Assembly (NCBI RefSeq): GCF_013185195.1
Contig: NZ_JAAZWC010000008.1
Coordinates: 1-64,000, forward strand
Direction of reading: 5' to 3'
Length of the DNA stretch: 64,000 nt
Source: Saccharibacillus qingshengii
GTDB lineage: Bacteria > Bacillota > Bacilli > Paenibacillales > Paenibacillaceae
Positions within the stretch are counted from its first letter, which is position 1, and the number at the start of each line of letters is the position of its first letter. The notes under the pieces were generated by a model. The model saw only the letters and a list, made by a program, of their open reading frames with translations, ran no database searches and was not told where the DNA came from. Of the stretch, positions 56,301 to 64,000 are shown one piece after another. The position numbers and the translations under genes are program-made.

Positions 56301-56727
56301 CGGATCCGGATCGAACGGTTTGCGGAGTCCGGGCAGCTGCGGGCGGCATTTCCGTATGTTCCGGAAGGAACGGGAAATCGCCTGTCCGATCTCCTTTTTC
56401 CTCTTCGGCCTGCGCGGAATCGTCTTCGCTTTTTTGAAGGGCTCCCGGCGGCTTGCCTTCCCTACGCAGATGCAGCAGCTGCAGCAGAGCCGCGGCCGTA
56501 TGCTTGCAGCTGCGATCGAAAGCGAATCCCGCCGAACATTCGCATTCCGCAAATAACCCGTCGTCCGCTCCGAAGCGTATCGTGATATGCAGAAGTTCTC
56601 CGTCGCGGACAAAAGCCTCGTATACGCCGGGGCCTTCTTCGGGCAGCCGGCTTAGCTCCACTTTGCCCGCTCGAAACAGAGTCTCGCCTTTGCGATAGGG
56701 ACCTGCCCCGCACAACGATTTGATCAT
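53338..56727 (-). CDS. SWIM zinc finger SNF2-family helicase
   Basis: About 1129 residues. A SWIM zinc finger (C-x-C at 62 and 64, C74, H76) is followed by a long unassigned middle region. The Swi2/Snf2 ATPase core at the C-terminus has DDMGLGKTVQS (about 695) and LDEAQAIKN (about 799), then helicase domain 2 with FSQFTEMLGLI, SLKAGGTGLNL and RAHRMGQTK. It is a DNA translocase, probably in repair or nucleoprotein remodelling. The start is uncertain: ATG at 56727 (weak GGTGG) or TTG at 56766 (GGGGGA seven bases away). The stop lies five bases beyond the duplicated terminator. Confidence 0.9.
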   Translation of the reverse strand: MIKSLCGAGPYRKGETLFRAGKVELSRLPEEGPGVYEAFVRDGELLHITIRFGADDGLFAECECSAGFAFDRSCKHTAAALLQLLHLRREGKPPGALQKSEDDSAQAEEEKGDRTGDFPFLPEHTEMPPAAARTPQTVRSGSADADRPEDRLVGRVMDLFRQQPRALAGSRSIFESRRELTAEFRISPYPHGPRRGLLGIELRVGFERTYAVPDIREFLVRFERGEIYTFSRHFTYDPARDCFGLRDDAVLLRLAEIRRSEKMQRASAGALYTGEIGDPPSLPLPPHAWDGLFPLLEAAPLSSIRSGSHTYPGVELSSDPLPLRFEFERRGAEDRSLRMTARGMADTLVLESYGLTLHAGQFYRLGTAEARRLADLQQILRMEEESGGEAERVTIPEAQVEAFMERVVPGLMKLGDVFMDHSVSDQVVRIPLEARIYLDRVADRLLAGLEFQYGDIAINPLERGGDRRGESRILIREGGKELQILELMENAGFTRTESGYYMQEEEREFVFLHTIVPHLERLAKVYATTSVKERVIRVNPPPKIAANFDERTNWLEFRFEIDGIPEAEIRETLAALQDKRKYYRLRSGALLPLETQAFRTLLEFLNGNRPYLSEEDSAAFRLPAAEGLHLLAEASGTADSLIRADRGLRRLLDSLRSPDLLDFPVPESMLPVLRDYQQTGYRWLKTLAHYRLGGVLADDMGLGKTVQSIAYLLSVLPEIRQDGRPALVVAPASLLYNWRSELERFAPQIRAAVADGTKAEREAVLRLAGSGETDVLIVSYPLLRRDLAQYERLDLHTLVLDEAQAIKNPDTQTARAVKALRAGFRFALTGTPIENSLEELRSVFDSVLPGLYPDRRKFAELTREQIAKRARPFLLRRLKSDVLGELPEKIESIRVTELLPEQKKLYAAHLAKLRYETLEHLDNSEELGRSRIQFLAGLTRLRQICCHPALFVDDYAGRSAKFEQLLETLEECRRAGRRVLVFSQFTEMLGLIRRELGYREMPFLYLDGSTPPRERVELCDRFNEGEPDIFLISLKAGGTGLNLTGADTVILYDLWWNPAVERQAEDRAHRMGQTKVVQVIRLVAKGTVEEKMHELQRKKTALIDDVIRPGEDSITSLTDADLLDLLNTD

Positions 56728-56906
56728 CTTTTCGTTCCACCGCTCTTCCGATGCTCGCTCTCTCAAGGCTTTTCCCCCATCGCATTTAGTCTGAGTCCCA
56801 GTGTACCAGAAGAACAAACTGTTTGCATCGTGTTCGTATCATCCGGTGCAGTCCTAAGCCTGTTTTAGCTCAGGGAAACGGGTGCCTTTTTCCGTATCCG
56901 CGCGGC

Positions 56907-56949
56907 AAAAAAGCGGCTTCCGACGGGAGCTCCCGTTCGAAAACCGCTT
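56907..56949 (-). terminator. Terminator after the small membrane protein gene
   Basis: The arms starting AAGCGG (56911) and ending CCGCTT (56949), with an inner ACGGGA/TCCCGT stem, precede a run of T on the minus strand. Confidence 0.85.
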
Positions 56950-57009
56950 AAGACTTCGACGAAATCGGACGCGCTTGCACCGTGACCGATTCCGATAGAT
57001 AGGTACAGA

Positions 57010-57585
57010 TTAGAACAGACTGTCCGGGTTCGCGACTTCGTCCCGGGCCGTCTGACGGTTCATCCAGTCGTTCAGCGCTTGGGACAATTCGTAAGGCGAA
57101 TCCGCAGGCATATCGAGCGCGGGATTGACGACTTCGAGCACACGCTGCCACAGCAGCACAAGATGCTTCTCTTGTTCCCTGCCCAGGGAACGCCGCAGAC
57201 CCATCAAAGCGACAACCCACATCAGCAGCGCCGCAACCGCGAGCATGGCCGCTTCCAGGTTGGCCGCGACTCCGACAAGCACCGTCTCGCGCAGTTCAAG
57301 AGCAGGCCAGACCAGATCCAGCCCCGCCGTGCCCAGAATCAGAAACAGAATCAACAAGGACAATCCGTGCAGCGCATAATCCGCCAGACGCACCCGGGAC
57401 GCCGCCCGTTCGAATCCCACCTCGCCCGCATACCGTTCCAGATGGATCATCTGCTTGCTGAAGTTCCAGTTTTCTTTTTCGACAGGCAGCAAATAGTAAT
57501 CGATCAGCCGCTGCGCCGCGGATAAATGCGAACCGGTGATCCGGGATTCCTGCGGTCCCAGCATCGCGTGCCTCATCAAACTCAT
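57010..57585 (-). CDS. Membrane protein with two helices, unknown function
   Basis: 191 residues. Two hydrophobic helices (YALHGLSLLILFLILGTAGL and AMLAVAALLMWVVALMGL) are joined by a short loop, with charged cytoplasmic ends. No family was recognised. GGAGG lies nine bases before the ATG at 57585. Single gene with its own terminator; the 260 bp upstream hold no visible feature. Confidence 0.75.
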   Translation of the reverse strand: MSLMRHAMLGPQESRITGSHLSAAQRLIDYYLLPVEKENWNFSKQMIHLERYAGEVGFERAASRVRLADYALHGLSLLILFLILGTAGLDLVWPALELRETVLVGVAANLEAAMLAVAALLMWVVALMGLRRSLGREQEKHLVLLWQRVLEVVNPALDMPADSPYELSQALNDWMNRQTARDEVANPDSLF

Positions 57586-57847
57586 GCGGATTGTCCTCCT
57601 TCTTTTCCATTCGTCTCTTAATTGCTTCCAGTATAGGGGAAACAACCAGGGAAAAGAAGTTCCTCGCGGCCGACGGGCTTTGGTCCCAAAGCTTGCTCGT
57701 TTGATCGGATGGTCGAGGTCTTACGTCCGGGTTGATGTCGAAAAACGATCGAAAATGCCCGGTTGGTTACGGATTCCCGGGATAATCGAACCGAAGCCGG
57801 TTTAAAGCTCGCCTATGCTTCATCCTTCTTCCCTCCATTTCTTCAAC

Positions 57848-57890
57848 AAAAAAACGGACCGTTTCCCCGAAGGAAACCGGTCCGTTTTTT
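57848..57890. terminator. Bidirectional terminator beyond element E
   Basis: AACGGACC and GGTCCGTT arms with an inner TTTCC/GGAAA stem are flanked by A-run and T-run. It is the probable end of the htpG transcript, which would then include element E. Confidence 0.85.
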
Positions 57891-57924
57891 CTTCCGCCCT
57901 TCTCTCTTCCCTTTCCAATCCAAG

Positions 57925-58069
57925 AAAAGATCGGGCGGCGGAGGGAAAGATCGGGTGCGGGAACGACAGTGTTCGCCTTTGAGATCGGGAAGCCTCCTTG
58001 AAATCCAATTCAGCTTCCCGATCGAAACAGCGACCGGAACCGATCTTTCCCGGAGCCGCCCGATCTTTT
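57925..58069. repeat. Structured element E (145 bp)
   Basis: Three stems are nested: AAAAGATCGGGCGGC with its perfect complement (57925-57939, 58055-58069), GGGAAAGATCGG/CCGATCTTTCCC (57943-57954, 58040-58051), and GATCGGGAAGC/GCTTCCCGATC (57983-57993, 58013-58023). Unpaired parts GGAACGACAGTGTTCGCC, the hairpin-loop AAATCCAAT and GCGACCGGAAC match element D, while the stems differ. It ends four bases past the htpG stop codon. No flanking duplication is seen. Family and function unknown. Confidence 0.75.
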
Positions 58070-58073
58070 CCCC

Positions 58074-59954
58074 TTACACCATAATTCTGCACATCTGATT
58101 CGTAAACTCGACCGGATCTTCGATCGGCAGTCCTTCGATCAGCAGCGCCTGATTGTACAGCAGGTCCGTGTACAGATCTAGCTTGGACTTGTCGCTTTCA
58201 AGCGAAGACTTGAGCGAAGCGAACACGTCGTGGTTGACGTTCACTTCCAAGACCTTCTCCGCTTTGACGTTCGGATTGTCCGGCATCATGCTGAGGATTT
58301 TCTCCATCTCGATCGACACTTCGCCGTCGGAGCTGAGGCAGACCGGGTGCGAACGCAGACGCTTGGAAGCGCGCACGTTCGATACTTTGCCGGCCAGGCG
58401 TTCTTTCATGTAGCTGAACAGCTCCTGATCGCCTGCCGCTTCCGCTTCATCCTGCTTCTCTTCTTCGGTTTCTTCGATACCCAGATCGCCCGAAGAGACG
58501 GAGCGGAACTCTTTTTCCTTGTAATTCATCAGCATTTTCACGGCAAATTCATCGATATCGTCCGTAAAGTACAGAATCTCGTAGCCTTTGTCCGCGACCA
58601 TTTCGGTCTGCGGCAGCTTCTCGATCCGCGAATGCGAAGCGCCTGCCGCATAGTAGATATACTTCTGTTCTTCCGGCATGCGGGAGACGTATTCGTCCAG
58701 CGTGACCAGCTTCTTCTCGGTCGAAGAGTAGAACATAAGCAGATCCTGCAGAGCGTCTTTGTGCGTGCCGTAATCGCTGTATACGCCGTATTTCAACTGG
58801 CGGCCGAACGCTTCGAAGAACTTGTCGTACTTCTCGCGGTCGTCTTTTTGCAGCGATTTGAGCTGGCTTTTGACTTTGCTTTCGATATTTTTGGCGATCA
58901 GTTTGAGCTGGCGGTCATGCTGCAGCATTTCCCGGGAAATGTTCAGCGACAGGCTCTCGGAATCGACCATCCCTTTGACGAAGCTGAAATAATCCGGCAG
59001 CAGGTCGGCGCATTTGTTCATGATCAGTACGCCGTTCGCATACAGTTCCAGCCCTTTTTCGTATTCGCGGGAATAGAAATCGAACGGAGGCGTTTCCGGG
59101 ATAAACAGGATCGAGCGGTACACGACGGCGCCGTCGGCATTGATGTGTACGTGCGACAGCGGCTTGTCGAATCCGTAATGCTTCTCGGCATAGAAGTTCT
59201 CGTAGTCCGCTTCGGTCAGCTCGCTTTTGTTTTTGCGCCAGATCGGCACCATGCTGTTCACTTGTTCTTCTTCGATCCGCTCTTCGAATTCGCCTTCGGC
59301 GTCTTCTTTCGATACCCGGACGGTATTGTCCATTTTGATCGGGTAGCGGATAAAGTCGGAATATTTCTTGACGATCGAGCGTAGACGGTAATCTTCGAGG
59401 AATTCGTCGTAGCTCTCGTCTTCCGTGTTGGTCTTGATCGTCAGAACGATCTGCGTACCGACTTCGGCTTTCTCCGCCGGTTCGATCGTGTAGCCGTCCG
59501 CACCGTCGGATTCCCATTTGTAAGCTTGGGTCTCGCCGAGCGCGCGGCTCGTGACGGCGACGTGGTCCGCGACCATGAATGCCGAATAGAAGCCGACGCC
59601 GAATTGGCCGATAATATCGTGGCCGTCTTTGGCTTCGTTTTCCTTTTTAAAAGCAAGCGATCCGCTCTTGGCGATCACACCGAGATTGTTCTCCAGATCT
59701 TCGCGGGTCATGCCGATACCGGTGTCGGTCAGCGTCAGCGTACGATTTTCTTTGTCGACGGACAATTTAATGTAGTAATTTTCCGGATCGAACGAGAGAT
59801 TCTCGTCGGTCAGCGCCCGATAATAGATCTTGTCGATCGCGTCGCTCGAGTTCGAAATCAGTTCGCGCAGGAAGATTTCCTTTTGCGTGTAGATGGAGTT
59901 GATCATCATTTCGAGCAGGCGTTTCGATTCGGCCTGGAACTGCTTCTTTTCCAT
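58074..59954 (-). CDS. htpG: Molecular chaperone HtpG (Hsp90)
   Basis: 626 residues. N-terminal GHKL ATPase domain with [15 protein letters not shown] (about 31), [12 protein letters not shown] (about 77) and [12 protein letters not shown] (about 115); middle domain and C-terminal dimer domain follow. The length fits bacterial HtpG. GGAGGGG lies before the ATG. A strong promoter and CIRCE element lie upstream, so it is probably an HrcA-controlled heat-shock gene. Its 3' end abuts element E. Confidence 0.96.
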   Translation of the reverse strand: MEKKQFQAESKRLLEMMINSIYTQKEIFLRELISNSSDAIDKIYYRALTDENLSFDPENYYIKLSVDKENRTLTLTDTGIGMTREDLENNLGVIAKSGSLAFKKENEAKDGHDIIGQFGVGFYSAFMVADHVAVTSRALGETQAYKWESDGADGYTIEPAEKAEVGTQIVLTIKTNTEDESYDEFLEDYRLRSIVKKYSDFIRYPIKMDNTVRVSKEDAEGEFEERIEEEQVNSMVPIWRKNKSELTEADYENFYAEKHYGFDKPLSHVHINADGAVVYRSILFIPETPPFDFYSREYEKGLELYANGVLIMNKCADLLPDYFSFVKGMVDSESLSLNISREMLQHDRQLKLIAKNIESKVKSQLKSLQKDDREKYDKFFEAFGRQLKYGVYSDYGTHKDALQDLLMFYSSTEKKLVTLDEYVSRMPEEQKYIYYAAGASHSRIEKLPQTEMVADKGYEILYFTDDIDEFAVKMLMNYKEKEFRSVSSGDLGIEETEEEKQDEAEAAGDQELFSYMKERLAGKVSNVRASKRLRSHPVCLSSDGEVSIEMEKILSMMPDNPNVKAEKVLEVNVNHDVFASLKSSLESDKSKLDLYTDLLYNQALLIEGLPIEDPVEFTNQMCRIMV

Positions 59955-59985
59955 ATGTGATTTCCCCTCCGTTGGGTCAAGATTG

Positions 59986-60051
59986 TTAGCACTCGTTTTA
60001 ACGGAGTGCTAATCCAATTCCATTTATAGCACTGTTGAAATTTCATGTCAA
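59986..60051 (-). promoter_or_regulatory. htpG promoter with CIRCE operator
   Basis: On the minus strand TTGACA (60046-60051) and TATAAA (60023-60028) have a 17-bp spacer. TTAGCACTC-N9-GAGTGCTAA (59986-60012) is a perfect CIRCE inverted repeat just downstream of the start of transcription, the binding site of HrcA. Confidence 0.95.
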
Positions 60052-60135
60052 GAAACGCGGCGCCGGGAAACCTTTTTGCGCAGCCCTAACGGGTTGGCTA
60101 CAATGGATATAGAGAAAACGAAGGAGGAACAAGGC

Positions 60136-60618
60136 ATGGCTGCAACCAAAATGCACAAAACGAATGCAATGCGCAGGCTCGAAGAACTCGGCATCGGTTA
60201 CGAAACCTTCAGTTACGACAACGAGGACGGGCAGATCCACGGCACGGCCGTCGCGGAAAAAATAGGGCTGGCCCCGGAAACGGTATTCAAGACCCTGGTC
60301 GCCCATGCGGGAAACAACGGTTACGTCTTCGTGATCCCGGTTGGCGAAGAACTGGATCTCAAGAAAGCGGCCCGGTCCGCGGGTGAAAAGAAAATCGAAA
60401 TGCTGCCGCTGAAAGACCTGCAGAAATGGACAGGTTACGTACGCGGCGGCTGTTCGCCGATCGGCATGAAAAAGCATTTTCCCACTTTTATCGAAGCCGG
60501 CGGAGAGCCGCTGGAATCGCTGGCGGTCAGTGCCGGGAAGATCGGACTGCAGATGAAGCTTGCACCCGGCGATCTGGCTTCGGCGGCGCAGGCGTCTTTT
60601 GCGGATCTGATCAAGTGA
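60136..60618 (+). CDS. ybaK: YbaK/EbsC-type Cys-tRNA(Pro) deacylase
   Basis: 160 residues of the YbaK/ProX-type trans-editing family, which hydrolyse mischarged Cys-tRNA(Pro). The conserved lysine lies in ETVFKTLV (about 53), and GYVRGGCSPIGMKK contains the family glycine-rich active-site loop. The ATG at 60136 has AAGGAGG eight bases upstream. Divergent from htpG, with no operon partners. Confidence 0.92.
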   Translation: MAATKMHKTNAMRRLEELGIGYETFSYDNEDGQIHGTAVAEKIGLAPETVFKTLVAHAGNNGYVFVIPVGEELDLKKAARSAGEKKIEMLPLKDLQKWTGYVRGGCSPIGMKKHFPTFIEAGGEPLESLAVSAGKIGLQMKLAPGDLASAAQASFADLIK

Positions 60619-60641
60619 CCCCTGCCTGGAAGCCAAAAAAC

Positions 60642-60683
60642 GCGCACAAACCGCCCGTTCTCGTATCGGGTCGATTCGTGCGC
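60642..60683. terminator. Terminator between ybaK and the galactanase gene
   Basis: GCGCAC (60642-60647) pairs with GTGCGC (60678-60683) around an inner CCCG/CGGG stem; A-run and T-run lie on the two sides. Confidence 0.75.
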
Positions 60684-60703
60684 TTTTCTTGTGACGGATG
60701 ATC

Positions 60704-61765
60704 TCAGTTCAGGAATCCTTCCAATGCCTGCGTCGGTTTGCCGTCGGCTCCCCAAGCGCCTTTGTTGTAACCGCCGTTGTAGCCCGGAGGCGCTTCCGGT
60801 TCCCAATAGAACACGCCTTTGCCGCGTCCGTTTGGCAGGCTGCGGATCTTCTGTTTGATGTCCGCGATAAAGCTTTTGGTCACGGCGGCCTGGTCGTATT
60901 CCAGTCCGATCTCCGTGACGATCACGTCTTTGTTGTACTTGGCGACGATATTGTTTGCATTCTGGACGGCTTGATTGACTTTCGCCTGCCAGTCGGACGT
61001 CGTCGGATAGAGCGACATCGCGACCATGTCGAATGTGGCGCCGTTGTCGATCAGACCGCCGATATTCCATTCGAACAGCGCCGAATCGTGGCCGCTCGCC
61101 AGGTGCACGATCGTTTTAGTGCCGCTGCTGACCGATTTGACCGCGTTATGTCCCGTATTCACCAGCCAGGCGTAATTTTTCATCCCGCCCTGGGAAGCTC
61201 TTCCGTCGGGCCACAGCATACCGTCGCTCGTCTCATTGCCGATCTGTACCCAATCCGGCGTGACGCCTTTGGTTTTCATCGTGTTCATGACGTAGACTGT
61301 ATGGCTCCATACCGCGTCCATGAGTTGGGTGAAGTTCAGGTTTCGCCAGGCGTAAGGTTTGGTCTGCTGCCCCGGATCCGCCCACGAATCGCTGTAATGC
61401 AAAGTCAGCATGACGCTCATGCCGAGTTTCTTGGCACGTGACGCAAGTTCGGCCGCTTTCTCCGCATTGAGATATCCGCTTGCGTAGTCGCTCATATTCG
61501 GATTGACCCATACGCGGATCCGAACCGAGTTGATCTGGTAATCGTCGCGCAGAATTTGCAAGATGTCTTTCTGCCTGCCGGTCTTGTCTTTCCAGGTCTG
61601 CCCTTTCGCTTCAAGCCCCGCAACCCAACTGATATCGGCTCCTTTGGCAAAAGCCGGCGCGGCGGCCGAAACGCTGTTCGTTCCGCCAACCGTCCAGGCC
61701 GGCAGCAGAAGCAGCATGCACAGCATGGTGAGCGCAGCGGTTTTGAACCCTCTTCTGTGATTCAT
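60704..61765 (-). CDS. Secreted arabinogalactan endo-beta-1,4-galactanase (GH53)
   Basis: 353 residues. A signal peptide (AALTMLCMLLLLPAWTV, cleavage near SVSAAAP) shows secretion. The GH53 barrel starts FAKGADISWVAGLE. The acid/base glutamate is in VQIGNETSDGMLWPDG and the nucleophile in VTEIGLEYD; LTLHYSDSWADPG is typical. It cleaves galactan side chains of pectin. GGGGAGG lies seven bases before the ATG at 61765. It stands next to a second GH53 gene on the same strand. Confidence 0.93.
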   Translation of the reverse strand: MNHRRGFKTAALTMLCMLLLLPAWTVGGTNSVSAAAPAFAKGADISWVAGLEAKGQTWKDKTGRQKDILQILRDDYQINSVRIRVWVNPNMSDYASGYLNAEKAAELASRAKKLGMSVMLTLHYSDSWADPGQQTKPYAWRNLNFTQLMDAVWSHTVYVMNTMKTKGVTPDWVQIGNETSDGMLWPDGRASQGGMKNYAWLVNTGHNAVKSVSSGTKTIVHLASGHDSALFEWNIGGLIDNGATFDMVAMSLYPTTSDWQAKVNQAVQNANNIVAKYNKDVIVTEIGLEYDQAAVTKSFIADIKQKIRSLPNGRGKGVFYWEPEAPPGYNGGYNKGAWGADGKPTQALEGFLN

Positions 61766-61841
61766 GTATGATCCTCCCCAAGTCAAAATTCGTCTATCAA
61801 CGCGGACTGCTCGTTATTGGACGTTGTGGTTAGGCATCTTC

Positions 61842-62912
61842 TTATCTCGCAGGCGGCTTCAAGGCGTCCAGTGATGCCAGCGCCCGGCCTTCAAAATCGA
61901 ACAGGGTCAGATTGGCCCAGTTGTTCGGATGGCCGACCGACCATTCCTGCTGCGACGGAATCCACGCGGGTTCCCAATAATAGAAACCTTCGCCCAAGCC
62001 GCCCGGCACTTCGCGCACGATCGCGATCAGCTCTTCCAGGTACCGGCGCTGACCTTCGACGGAAGCCGGATATTCCGGCAGAGGCAGCAGCCCTTCCCTG
62101 CCGTTCATGACCCACTTCGAACCTTCCGGCTCTTCCAGCGTCCAGGGATAGGCGGTCTCCACCACATTGATCGGCTTGCCGTAACGCTGCGCGAGGTCGT
62201 GCAGATTGCCGCGCAGATCTTCCAGGGTGCCATGCCACCAGGGATAGAACGATTGGCCGATCACGTCGTAATCGACGCCGAGTTCCGCGAACCGGTCGAA
62301 GAACTTGCGGCTGGAGGCGTTATCGCCGCCCCGGTCGATATGGATCATGACCGCGATATCCGGGCTTGCCGCCCGAACCGCTTCGATGCCCCGTTTGACC
62401 AACCCGGCGAAACGGCTCCACTGCTCGTCCGTATCGAACCCTTCGCCGCCGACGCGGGCTTCGTTCCACAGCATGCCCGGCGTAATCTCGTTGCCGACCT
62501 GCACCGTATCCGGCAGGGCGTCGACCTGCTTGAGCGCATCCAGCACTTCCGCCGTATAATCGTAGACCGCCTGACCCAGCTCTTCATCGGACAAACTCTC
62601 CCATGCCGCGGGTTTCCATTGGTTGGCCGGATCGGCCCATTTATCGGAATAATGAAAATCGAGCAAAAAGCCCATGCCCTGCCGCTTGATCCTCCGAGCG
62701 ACGGCAAGCGTGCGCTCCAGGTTGCAGAACCCGCCCGCCGGATCGTTCCAGATCCGCAGGCGTACGGCGTTGACGCCGTTTTCCCCAAGCAGTTCGAGCA
62801 GCTCCCGTTCCCGGCCCGACGCATCGTAATAACGGCCGCCTCCGTGTTCGATTTCATCCATAAAAGAAAGATCCATTCCCGTAATAAATGTCTCCCTGCG
62901 GGTAGTCAACAT
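61842..62912 (-). CDS. GH53 galactanase without signal peptide
   Basis: 356 residues of the same family. ITGMDLSFMDEIE opens the barrel; the acid/base is in VQVGNEITPGMLWNEA and the nucleophile in NVVETAYPW. The N-terminus MLTTRRETF lacks a signal sequence, so the enzyme is probably cytoplasmic and acts on imported galacto-oligosaccharides. GGAGG lies before the ATG. It sits between the secreted GH53 gene and the substrate-binding protein gene. Confidence 0.92.
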   Translation of the reverse strand: MLTTRRETFITGMDLSFMDEIEHGGGRYYDASGRERELLELLGENGVNAVRLRIWNDPAGGFCNLERTLAVARRIKRQGMGFLLDFHYSDKWADPANQWKPAAWESLSDEELGQAVYDYTAEVLDALKQVDALPDTVQVGNEITPGMLWNEARVGGEGFDTDEQWSRFAGLVKRGIEAVRAASPDIAVMIHIDRGGDNASSRKFFDRFAELGVDYDVIGQSFYPWWHGTLEDLRGNLHDLAQRYGKPINVVETAYPWTLEEPEGSKWVMNGREGLLPLPEYPASVEGQRRYLEELIAIVREVPGGLGEGFYYWEPAWIPSQQEWSVGHPNNWANLTLFDFEGRALASLDALKPPAR

Positions 62913-62975
62913 GTAAGTCCTCCATTCTTGTGTACCGGATTCAGCCGTATGCTTTTCGGGGCAGCGCTAGTAGAA

Positions 62976-64000
62976 TTACTTGACGCTGTCATACCAGGCG
63001 TTGACTTCCGCGGTGATCTTGTCGCCGCCGCCGGATTTCCACGATTCGGCAAACGTATCAAAAGCATCGATCGGGCTTTTCCCGTAAATGATTTCGTTGA
63101 ATACCTGATTTTCCATCTTGTTCAGGTAATCGAGTCTGGACTTCATCGTTTCCGTAGTCGGTCCGGTAAATTGATTTTTGCGGGAAATCTCTTCCTGGCT
63201 CAGCAGCACTTTCGCCGCCGCCGGCGTTTCCGGGCCATAGTTGAGTGCTACATCTTTCTCGAGCTTGGTTACCGGTTTTTTGCCGTCGGCCAGATTCATC
63301 AGCGCCTTCATCTGGGCATCCGGAATCCGTGCGCCGTCGTGTACCAGCAGATACAAGGTGACATTGACATAACCGCCGTCGATTTTCTCGCCCGGAATCG
63401 GTTGGCCTTTCTCGTCAAGCTGATAGTCGTACCCTTCGAACAGGCCGTAATCGTACGGACTGCCCGGTTTGGGATCCGCATAGTTGTCGAACAAATAATT
63501 CTGGTAGGTGAAGAACGCTTCGGGATGCTGCATGTCTTTTTTGATCAAAATAACGCCGTTGGAGTATTTTGTGCCGTGCCGCATCGCCGTGCCGTCCGGG
63601 CCGGTCGGAATCGCGATCGGTTTCCAGACCGCATCCGGGACATTCTTGGCGGTATCCTGAAGCGGCCAGCCGCTCATCCAGTAAGGTCCCGGAATGATGC
63701 CGGCCGTTCCGGCCACCGCCGGCTCCGCCGTTTTGTTCTCGTCCCACAGCGCCGCTTCCTGCGGAATATAGCCTTTGCCGAGCCATTCGTTCAGTTTGGT
63801 CAGCCCCTGCTTCATCGCCGGATTGGCCGAACCGTATTCCAGTTTGCCGTCCGCGCCGATATTCCACTGCTGCGGCAGCGTACCGTAAGCGCCGAAGATC
63901 CAGGACGGATCGCCCATCCAGGTATTCATCGAAGTCTTGAAGCCGATGCTCAGCGGAACGACCTGATCCGGCGACAGTCCGTCCGGATTCTGGTTCTTGA
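62976..64000 (-). CDS. ABC transporter sugar-binding protein, LplA type (5' end cut by window)
   Basis: The last 340 or so residues of a large extracellular solute-binding protein; the N-terminus with signal sequence lies beyond position 64000. Residues such as NPDGLSPDQVVPLSIGFKTS, a WDENKTAEPAVAG helix and YGKSPIDAFDTFAESWKSGG at the end are typical of the roughly 540-residue LplA/LipO family. The gene precedes two galactanases on the same strand, so a galactan or pectin oligosaccharide is the likely ligand; the permease genes are expected outside the window. Confidence 0.88.
   Translation of the reverse strand, partial: KNQNPDGLSPDQVVPLSIGFKTSMNTWMGDPSWIFGAYGTLPQQWNIGADGKLEYGSANPAMKQGLTKLNEWLGKGYIPQEAALWDENKTAEPAVAGTAGIIPGPYWMSGWPLQDTAKNVPDAVWKPIAIPTGPDGTAMRHGTKYSNGVILIKKDMQHPEAFFTYQNYLFDNYADPKPGSPYDYGLFEGYDYQLDEKGQPIPGEKIDGGYVNVTLYLLVHDGARIPDAQMKALMNLADGKKPVTKLEKDVALNYGPETPAAAKVLLSQEEISRKNQFTGPTTETMKSRLDYLNKMENQVFNEIIYGKSPIDAFDTFAESWKSGGGDKITAEVNAWYDSVK

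Overview
The window looks like chromosomal DNA of a GC-rich, endospore-former-type Firmicute, most likely Paenibacillaceae (Paenibacillus or Saccharibacillus-like; inferred from gene content, not from a database match). The reasons are strong AAGGAGG-type ribosome binding sites on almost every gene, a hemE-hemH-hemY cluster, Bacillus-type control sites (CtsR box, CIRCE, AraR operator, FNR boxes, LicT antiterminator sites, a sigma-D-like promoter), and products such as ClpE, DUF1450, YutE-like and SdpR/SdpI-like proteins. No rRNA, CRISPR array, transposase or prophage genes were seen.

Layout. Positions 1-750 are non-coding: a multi-branched inverted repeat and a 46-bp tandem repeat. 0.7-11.7 kb (mostly minus): ABC-F ATPase, TetR plus DUF92 membrane protein, FAH-family/GDPD/CapA operon, coproporphyrin-dependent haem genes, and an O-methyltransferase. 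12-15 kb (plus): a YpsC-like rRNA methyltransferase and an LtaS-like sulfatase-fold membrane protein. 15.3-24 kb (minus): DUF1450, a cysteine-less HesB-like protein, glutamate racemase, DUF4261, YutE, Dabb, ribosomal L25/Ctc, a UvrA2-like ATPase, tRNA-Leu and AraR. 24.4-28.4 kb: FNR-controlled nitrite reduction operon nirB-nirD-nirC. 28.6-36.8 kb: soluble chemoreceptor, AI-2E family exporter, serine hydrolase, tRNA-Ala, TetR/SDR divergent pair, FabF and an MmyB-type regulator. 36.8-42.4 kb: SdpR/SdpI-like pair, then a beta-glucoside utilisation operon (licT-bglP-bglH) with two antitermination sites. 42.5-45.7 kb (minus): Nudix hydrolase and a MerR-GNAT-hydrolase operon. 46-53 kb: clpE, RpiR regulator, secreted protein, Gfo/Idh dehydrogenase and a membrane chemoreceptor. 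53.3-60 kb (minus): SWIM/SNF2 helicase, small membrane protein and htpG under CIRCE. 60-64 kb: YbaK, one secreted and one apparently cytoplasmic GH53 galactanase, and a truncated sugar-binding lipoprotein-type protein.

The least expected content is a family of structured intergenic elements. Two related copies (53063-53306 and 57925-58069) keep the same loop sequences while their stems have changed on both sides, as expected for a structured RNA or a hairpin-based mobile element. One copy is flanked by an exact 26-bp duplication of a terminator hairpin, so it looks inserted. A second, different pair of nested hairpin elements lies at 4235-4460. None of these matches a family I recognise.

The regulated blocks form coherent units: anaerobic nitrite use (FNR), plant-polysaccharide and aryl-beta-glucoside use (GH53, bgl, AraR), heat and protein stress (clpE, htpG) and chemotaxis. 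Start sites were chosen by ribosome binding site and, for hemE, by promoter position; many differ from the longest possible reading frame.
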